From positions 1-12,734 of the forward strand of contig MU617461.1 in the NCBI GenBank assembly GCA_025201705.1: 12,734 bases of DNA, written 5' to 3'. The stretch comes from Dissophora ornata (Eukaryota; Mortierellomycota; Mortierellomycetes; Mortierellales; Mortierellaceae). This document shows positions 8,001 through 12,734 of the stretch, one piece after another; within the stretch, counting starts at the first letter, position 1, and every line of letters begins with the position of its first letter. The translations under genes were made by a program, and so were the position numbers. The notes beneath the pieces were generated by a model. That model did not search any database. It saw only the letters and a list, made by a program, of their open reading frames with translations, and was not told the DNA's origin.

Positions 8001-8622
8001 ACGGCAGTATGACCGGCGCCACCAGAGTCAGCCCCTGAGAGCAGAGTTTATAGAGCGCCAGACCCCGAATCGAATCACACCTTCGTCACCCAAGATCAGC
8101 GCATGGTTAGGAGAAACGAGTACAAAGGATTGGATCACATATGGCGATTGCGCACTCTGGACAAGCGCTGCATCGCCGAGCGTTTCATTTGAGAATGGAG
8201 GCGCCAATTCTGGGAGCCAAGGACTGGCGAACCAACACCACCGTCGACAGCCCCTACCGCTGCACCACGCCTACCATAGCCCAGTGTTCATGTCGACGGT
8301 GATGCAGTCCTTGCGACCTGGCGGTGGGCCTACTGGATTTAATCCGCTGAGCAATTCGTTCTTAGGCGAGTATGAAGATGTGTTGGGGCGATTCCGAGTG
8401 ACACGGGCGACGGTCGAGAATGTGCAGCAGACCCTCAGGCGCCTGAGTGCTTTCACGGTGATGCAGATAGATTTTATGCTAGAGAGCCAGGGACTGTCAG
8501 AGTGGAAAATGCTGATAAGGCAGGACGAGATTTGGGTGCAGAGCGCCGGGTTCCGTGCACTGCAGCTGTTTTATTTGTGTCTGCTCCTCAGCACGATCTA
8601 CCTTGGCACGCTGCGGTGGTAG
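5053..8622 (+). CDS. F-box/LRR-like protein with hydrophobic C-terminal tail
   Basis: The product has 1189 residues from the first ATG after the 5'-UTR intron acceptor; the frame is open further upstream only through intronic DNA. An F-box-like start, LPDEIL (21-26) plus LILEYC, is near the N-terminus. Its expected second half, LLLVSVRLADAAVQSLWRN, appears only at 381-399 after a long low-complexity insert (34-372, Ser/Thr/Arg-rich, ending in an acidic stretch at 347-372). Another acidic segment lies around 440-463. Residues 627-935 carry repeated strand motifs such as LRYLRL, LRVLAV, LERLEL and LRFLVL, typical of LRRs in FBXL-type proteins. A Gln-rich region (about 937-1000) follows, and residues 1169-1189 are a hydrophobic stretch, a possible tail anchor. 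By family, it would recruit substrates to an SCF (Skp1-Cul1-F-box) ubiquitin ligase; the substrate is unknown. The coding sequence has no clear internal intron, though an in-frame optional one is possible at 5827-6060. Its stop is 131 bp before TEL2. Confidence 0.85.
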   Translation: MHIVHKLRRSISHRPRHLLDLPDEILCLILEYCCQDLDFLLWTCPLVTLQNQFCHDCFHCTLCHGPIPRRTRTPRTTSSSPWPSTTGSADGSRIEAYMPTSIESTSNIGDLSDNTTRKRRKRCHDKTTCGSTSSEGGINSRNSGGRCGQQEESRGAQPCPRNGNRPWCCHLQPQTSREGLLWRLYSRSFTQAGYPSVLRFPSLSNFMRAHTLSRPYSSLTSISSPITSVQSPTMAALNHLVSRLEGWLPVLSFSGQQDVRDPMEPGSSQIYLSDLSNASSATSPVPDLPLGSSTGFNLGQDNAPHRRRVLNTTAHMVEGFSSVYMNKSRSTGGAFQAPALWKRDDRDEPLDSLFDDSDCSGSDETRDDFDDAISLAAPFQLLLVSVRLADAAVQSLWRNLVFHGQDTYQMHSLLSTLSMEDEMLDTDPEIGHHPSRLEKLKEEDVEDDAEEATEGNKEHAEKAQDISTSHAVEATTGSAGSNIHRATSRFGPMSPLVPRLSAKEAGSHQQRPPWQSHQEQGAKLSWIESFNSSLKQFPGLKGTTEVHTSNTEIGAIATTATIASGGSTPSFSSRQKAIPEQQKYASVASDAQHRIGSQWINGSRDGGPRVNGNGSPRTLLHEPRWSYRRYVRRVVLNFAHPRASPHMLVKILKCLQLRCPDQILALDLHANEKMRDAGLEKAEELERLFGSGFSKLRYLRLQGGFVDNQLLCALIKGLNSLEPMSPSGSSFESEHGSSPFSIPPVHLPSPCRLSQVFLGPGSVTDSAIEKLIAAARHSLEVFTVTSCVDVGGSALADLLTKCPKLRVLAVHRSLARDRDLLEGLGIEVESPSSSSQPPEMSEQVAPSYTGGIDYNTQIHSSRAVRKPIVAPLERLELGTVKLTRVGITEILKGTCSTLRFLVLETQHFSEELLTEVVAPFCTQLEGLYFDDPEHVQRQQQQMQGLGFSAGRRGLHLPNRHFEFGRFKRAFYSDPNRQYQPQQQRQYDRRHQSQPLRAEFIERQTPNRITPSSPKISAWLGETSTKDWITYGDCALWTSAASPSVSFENGGANSGSQGLANQHHRRQPLPLHHAYHSPVFMSTVMQSLRPGGGPTGFNPLSNSFLGEYEDVLGRFRVTRATVENVQQTLRRLSAFTVMQIDFMLESQGLSEWKMLIRQDEIWVQSAGFRALQLFYLCLLLSTIYLGTLRW
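7864..7875 (+). repeat. Short CAG tract encoding Gln
   Basis: Four CAG codons in a row, followed after one ATG by another CAG, start a Gln-rich linker in the F-box protein just after the LRR-like region. It is a likely site of length variation. Confidence 0.8.
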
Positions 8623-8630
8623 AAGTGGTC

Positions 8631-8636
8631 AATAAA
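8631..8636 (+). promoter_or_regulatory. Poly(A) signal of the F-box gene
   Basis: AATAAA begins 9 nt after the F-box stop codon and lies 118 nt before the TEL2 ATG. The 131-bp gap (8623-8753) must hold both the 3' end of one gene and the promoter and leader of the next. I see no TATA box for TEL2 in it; a CT-rich patch at 8696-8707 could mark the start region. Confidence 0.55.
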
Positions 8637-8753
8637 TGAGCAACCAGCATCCAGAAAAGGAAATCAATTGCAAGCGTAAAAAGTTGAAGTTCGCACTTCT
8701 CGCTCGTTGCACAATCGTTTTCAGCAGCCAAAACTTCTGCATCGCAACAACTA

Positions 8754-11700
8754 ATGGGCAACGCTCACGACTCGGAGGCGATCTCGGCCTACCTCACAGA
8801 CCTTCAGAACCAGATCAGAGCACCCTCGTCAACGCTTTCAGCCACAATCCACCTCCTCGCTGAGCCATTGTCTTTTCTAGGACTCTTGCCTGATTTGAAC
8901 ACCAACGCTCATGCCAATACGAATGTAAATGAGTCATACCCGACATGGAGAGGCCCCATAGAGCCAACGACCGCCAAACGAATCTACTTTATTCAGCACC
9001 TGCTCCCGAACCACCTCAATTTCATTCTCGATAACGTCACACTGGACTGGCTCAGCGCGTTACCCTCTGTGGAGCAAAAGGCTCTTTTCGATACGTACTT
9101 TGTCCCAGCAACCTCGGAATTAATGGCGGCAGTGTCGCTACAAACGCTTGTGAGCAGGGTCAATGCCCAATTCCATCAGAACCACACGTTTCTGAACAAC
9201 ACGATCTTGCGCCTATTGAGAGAATTGATCAAGACGTATTCACTCCAGGATTTTTTTCGAGGCTGCAGTCAATTCGGGGGATCGAACGCGATTGGTAGTA
9301 ACAATGGAGGAATAGTCGACATGACCCTGTGGGACTCGTTTCTGTCACGGCTATTTTCAATACCGACCAGGGTCTCGAATGCATTTGGTGCTGGTGTTGG
9401 CCTAGGCATGTCGTCAAGGATAGAAGTCGAAGAGTGTTTTCAGGAAAAGGTCTTTTTCAAAGGGCAGGCGGTTCAGCTGCAGAAATGTCTTGAGAGTATA
9501 TCTGTGCCAGAGACATTGGATACAAGGAAGCAGGAAAAAAAAGGGGAAGAAGTTCGGATACAGCACGCTAAAGCATTTGCAGTCGTGGTTGCAAAGTTCA
9601 TGCGCTTGGGATATGGAAGTAAGTCAGAATAGATCGCGTGCGTGTGCTCTATCGTAGGACGACGACGACCACTGACACGAGTTTCGCTCTGCGATCTGCA
9701 CCGTTTGTAATTGTTAGGAATCTTGATTGAGTTGGCCGTGTCGACACTGTGGAATTCGGATATCTCTACCAAGGCTTCAGGATGGAGGCTGGCTCTGCTA
9801 CACGCATCGTCATCAGGAACGGCGCAGCTCTTTCTCTCAAATTTGATCGAGTACTTCGACCTTCACCAGCTGGATTTTAGCAGTAACCACAGTAGCACCA
9901 GCAAGGAAACACTAGAAGAGCAGCAGCTGGCGACCGTTCACAGAGCTGCTTACATCTTGATTTCGCTCGGATATGGAGTGAACCCAGAACAGCAAAAGCA
10001 GAATAACAAGAAGGAATCCGACAATTACAACAATGCAATGGTGAATGAGATTCTGTTTCAGGGACGAGTGTACGGCACGGGCGTGCTTCGGACATTGATC
10101 TGCATACAAAGTGCATGGCCCGCAGCAGTGCGAGCCACTAAGGATTCTGTGCTAGCGCGGACGTTCAAAAAGGCGATGGAAATTTGGTCCGACGCAATGC
10201 TTGTCAACCACGCCTCGTTCGAGTATCAAATGTGTAACGTGTAATTTTCAGGGCAGCTTTGGTTTTCGGAGTGCCTTTTAGAGAGTGGTCTTGGCATGGC
10301 GACTGGCGTTCGGGGGGTTTTTTTTTAATTCTCTTTCATTCACATTGCACCACATAGATATCTCATACCAGCTGCTACTAATAGTGGGATATTTTGACCA
10401 TCAAGTGATGCTCGATATGGAGTTAATCCCACTGTTTGGCGCTGCTATGACCAACTGGCTCGAACTCGAAAACTTTACGAGAAAGCAAATCGTCCTGGTA
10501 AAATTTTAAACGAAGAGTGGCTTTCTTGGAACTTTCTGTGAGGCCAAGTCACTAATGGGTCTTGATGAATGTTATATTAGGTCGTTGCAGAAGAATTTTC
10601 GCGCGTTGTTGATACAATCGGATCGCCCGCAAATTTTGATTTGGATGGCGCCAATCCTGAGATCCAATTTGCGAGATCTCTCGTCCGCCTCATGGACGGT
10701 GCGAAGCCATACCGACCTGAGGCTCTTACTACGGCTCCGGTCAGCTCACAGAGCACCGTCGACAGTATTGCTGACAAAGACGGTGGATCTACATCGTTAG
10801 TTGATATCGATCTATCCTCACAGCAAGTAATCGACTCGGACGACGAAGATGATCCCGACGCCATCATTGACTCGTTTTCAAAGGTTCCCACGGCAGCAAA
10901 CTACTACAGCAGCGACGACGACGATGATGATGATCTAAAGCCATATGAGATGGAAGATGAATCAGATCCTGAAGAGGATGTCGGATCGACCAACAGACCA
11001 AAGGTGGCCGCTCCTCTCTACCTCCGTGACTTGATTTCGTATATCCGGGCAAGCGAAGATCGCGACAAGACTGAGATGGGACTGAAAAACGCCTCGGAGC
11101 TGATTCGCCGCAAGATCGGAAGTCTTGAGTTGGGTATGTTAATCGCGTTGTTTCTAGCATGGGTGCGAGGGTCTCGGTGTACAATCCTAATGAAAACACT
11201 GTACATTGCTATTGTTATTCTTCTATCCGGTAGAGGAGTATTCGGAAGAACTGGCGAGGGTGCTCGTGCTGTTGAATGACAACTTTGACTTGCCGAATTT
11301 CTACAAGATGCGCGAGAGTGCGTTGGTGGCACTTGTTATGACATCGCCCACGAAAGCCGCAGGGTAAAATGATGTTTTCGCCACCATCCGTCTGTAGAAA
11401 TATCTGGTTTCATTCTCCAACCATCTTGCTCACGTACATGACCATGCCTTAATAATATTGTCTGCCTATCATAGCGTCTTGACTGAGCAATTCTACGAGA
11501 AAAGGAACTCGATGGGACAGAGGCTGAACATCCTGACCGCTTTAGCGCTTGGAGCACAGGAACTATCTGGATCCGACCGTCCTCCAACAGCACAGGGTGC
11601 CTCGGGATCATTGGCTAGGAATACTCGCGTATCAGACACGTCCCCATCTCCATGGTCTTCGACCTCAACGCTTGTGGCTCAAAGACCGACTTTTGATGGA

Positions 11701-12525
11701 ATCACTTCCAGTATCTCCTTGGCGCGAACACGGCGATTCTCGCAGAAGTCAAACATTGAAGCTAGTCGCCCTGCACCGAGGGCAAACGCGTTCTCGAACG
11801 TGGCACCAGTCTTTCTGGGCGGACTGTTGGGTCGTTGGGGAGGGAATCGGGGTGCAGGAATGGAACGCGGGTATGATGTGTTGCAAAAAGCGCCAGTTAT
11901 TGTGCTGAAGAAGTTTGTTATGACTCTCGGTGTCCTGGTTCATTATGCAGGTAATGGCAGCGTCTCCCTTCTAGCCACTTTGCTTTGTCCTCTATGAAAA
12001 CACTAACAGCTGCCTGCTGTCTTCGTTTTAACTGTAGGCAATTCACCACATCTTGTTTCCATTACGAGAGAGTTGTTCCGCTTCCTGCTTGTGCTTCGAT
12101 ACCACAACCCGCCGGCCCAAGCAACTCCAGGACAAGCAATACCTGCCATGATACCGTCATTGGGCATGTCAGCCCCGTCCCTGACATCCCTGAAGCTGCC
12201 AGGTGATATCGGGGTCTCGGCGCGACCGTCTTCCAATAGGACCAGCGGATCACTGTCAACCATGCCATCGACCTCGTTGCCGTACAACCAGGATCTGCTT
12301 GAGAGCATCCTTTTTGATCTGCTGATCCTGGTAACGCCATCCACGCAAGTTATATCGGACGAGCTACTGCTGCACGAGTTTTATGGCGAGATCATGGAGT
12401 GCCAACAGTGGGCGATGGAACTGTGGGAGGTGTACAAGCTGGAGCAAGATAGCGGCGACAAATCTCGGATGTACTGTGCAGCACTATTGCAGCGTTGCTT
12501 CGAGGTCATGAAGGTGTCGATGTGA
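8754..12525 (+). CDS. TEL2: TEL2/TELO2, telomere length regulation protein (7 exons)
   Basis: Exons by my splicing: 8754-9618, 9718-10233, 10358-10497, 10581-11133, 11234-11363, 11475-11950, 12038-12525, totalling 3168 nt and 1055 residues. Every junction keeps the frame. Tel2 joins Tti1 and Tti2 in the TTT complex, which with Hsp90 and R2TP stabilises PIKK kinases (ATM/Tel1, ATR/Mec1, TOR, TRRAP). The N-terminal two thirds is a helical-solenoid type sequence. An acidic linker at about 590-645 has DSDDE at 592-596 and SSDDDDDDDLKPYEM at 617-631, like the CK2-phosphorylated R2TP-binding region of human TELO2. The conserved Telomere_reg-2 (PF10193) domain spans about 652-765: it begins PLYLRD, contains RESALVALV and QFYEKRNSMGQRLNIL, and ends GAQELS. 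A C-terminal helical region (about 860-1055) follows a Ser/Pro-rich loop. It is longer than the human protein (about 840), owing to loops. The start is the first in-frame ATG; its context is weak. Confidence 0.95.
9619..9717 (+). other. TEL2 intron 1 (99 nt)
   Basis: Donor GTAAGT at 9619, CACTGAC branch-like site about 42 nt before the end, acceptor TTGTTAG. Splicing joins ...LGYG to an Arg codon split 1/2 and then ILIELAV. Reading through would hit TAG at 9630-9632. Confidence 0.9.
10234..10357 (+). other. TEL2 intron 2 (124 nt)
   Basis: Donor GTAACG after ...FEYQM plus one base; acceptor CACATAG. The junction creates a Tyr codon (T plus AT) and continues ISYQLLLIVGYF. No strong CTAAC branch point is visible, so this is the least certain of the six TEL2 introns. 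The frame downstream agrees with it. Confidence 0.75.
10498..10580 (+). other. TEL2 intron 3 (83 nt)
   Basis: Donor GTAAAA, CACTAAT branch-like site 25 nt before the end, acceptor TATATTAG. It is phase 0: ...RKQIVL joins VVAEEFSRVV. The nearby TTGCAG (10581-10590 region) would break the frame. Confidence 0.88.
11134..11233 (+). other. TEL2 intron 4 (100 nt)
   Basis: Donor GTATGT, CCTAATG branch-like site about 42 nt before the end, acceptor CCGGTAG. The split Glu codon joins SLEL to EYSEELARVLVLL inside the conserved domain. Confidence 0.92.
11364..11474 (+). other. TEL2 intron 5 (111 nt)
   Basis: Donor GTAAAA, acceptor TATCATAG. The split Gly codon (GG plus C) joins TSPTKAA to VLTEQFYEKR, restoring a segment conserved in the family. 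The branch point is weak (CTTAATAA around 11448). Confidence 0.9.
11951..12037 (+). other. TEL2 intron 6 (87 nt)
   Basis: Donor GTAATG, CACTAAC branch point at 12001-12007, acceptor TTAACTGTAG. The split Gly codon joins VHYA to NSPHLVSITRELFRF. Confidence 0.92.
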
Positions 12526-12669
12526 ATGTTGCTTTGTAACTCAAGCCAAGCCATGGCTCGTATTTTTAGCACAGCCCCACTCTTTGGGGGAATGGTGTCT
12601 ACACTGTGAGGCTACAGGCGAAAGAAGGGCGGCTCTCATCCGTGCTGTCATTGATTTACCATTGCGCAC

Positions 12670-12675
12670 AATAAA
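12670..12675 (+). promoter_or_regulatory. Poly(A) signal of TEL2
   Basis: AATAAA lies about 145 nt after the TEL2 stop codon, a normal 3'-UTR distance. No gene is visible between the stop and the window end. Confidence 0.6.
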
Positions 12676-12734
12676 AAGATCATTCACCCTGCATCGCATT
12701 GTTCTTCCTTCCTCTTCGCAACGGACCCCCCCCC

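Noticed and set aside
8636..8863. 75-codon + frame before TEL2
   Set aside because: It overlaps the TEL2 start in another frame and looks like a shadow; noted only as a possible uORF.
1..12734. CRISPR array, prokaryotic operon or toxin system
   Set aside because: No spaced direct repeats or ribosome binding sites; introns and a Pol III tRNA gene show a eukaryotic nuclear locus.

Overview
The window looks like nuclear DNA from a filamentous fungus. It has short spliceosomal introns (83 to 124 nt) with GTAAGT-like donors and CTAAC/CTGAC-type branch points, a eukaryotic tRNA gene ending in a T run, AATAAA signals, and two long protein genes on the + strand with only 131 bp between coding sequences. 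The overall style suggests an early-diverging lineage such as Mortierellomycota/Mucoromycota. That is an inference from gene style, not a proven placement.

Left part (1-2100): an open frame on the - strand runs off the left edge and is probably the tail of a mobile-element-like or unknown protein. It is followed by a (TG)21 microsatellite, a perfect 10-bp inverted repeat carrying two CACGTG sites, and an intact tRNA-Thr(AGT) gene. At about 1653-2096 lies the decayed C-terminal part of a SWIM zinc-finger protein, with three in-frame stops.

Middle part (2100-4440): no gene can be supported. Visible items are a 9-bp perfect hairpin, small tandem repeats and T-rich or pyrimidine-rich tracts. From about 4450 the sequence reads as the promoter and leader of the next gene: a TATAAA box, a pyrimidine-rich start region, a very short upstream ORF, and a 5'-UTR intron with near-ideal donor, branch point and acceptor.

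Right part (5053-12525): first comes a 1189-residue protein with an F-box-like motif, leucine-rich-repeat-like strands and a hydrophobic C-terminal tail. It is followed on the same strand by a seven-exon TEL2 gene (1055 residues as spliced here). TEL2/TELO2 is the core of the TTT (Tel2-Tti1-Tti2) co-chaperone complex that matures PIKK kinases with Hsp90 and R2TP. The predicted protein keeps the C-terminal telomere-regulation domain and an acidic linker with two candidate CK2/PIH1D1 docking motifs.

I see no clear new defence, mobile or biosynthetic system. The best leads are the F-box motif interrupted by about 340 residues, the splicing-dependent upstream ORF in the F-box leader, the F-box/TEL2 adjacency, and the duplicated acidic serine motifs in TEL2.
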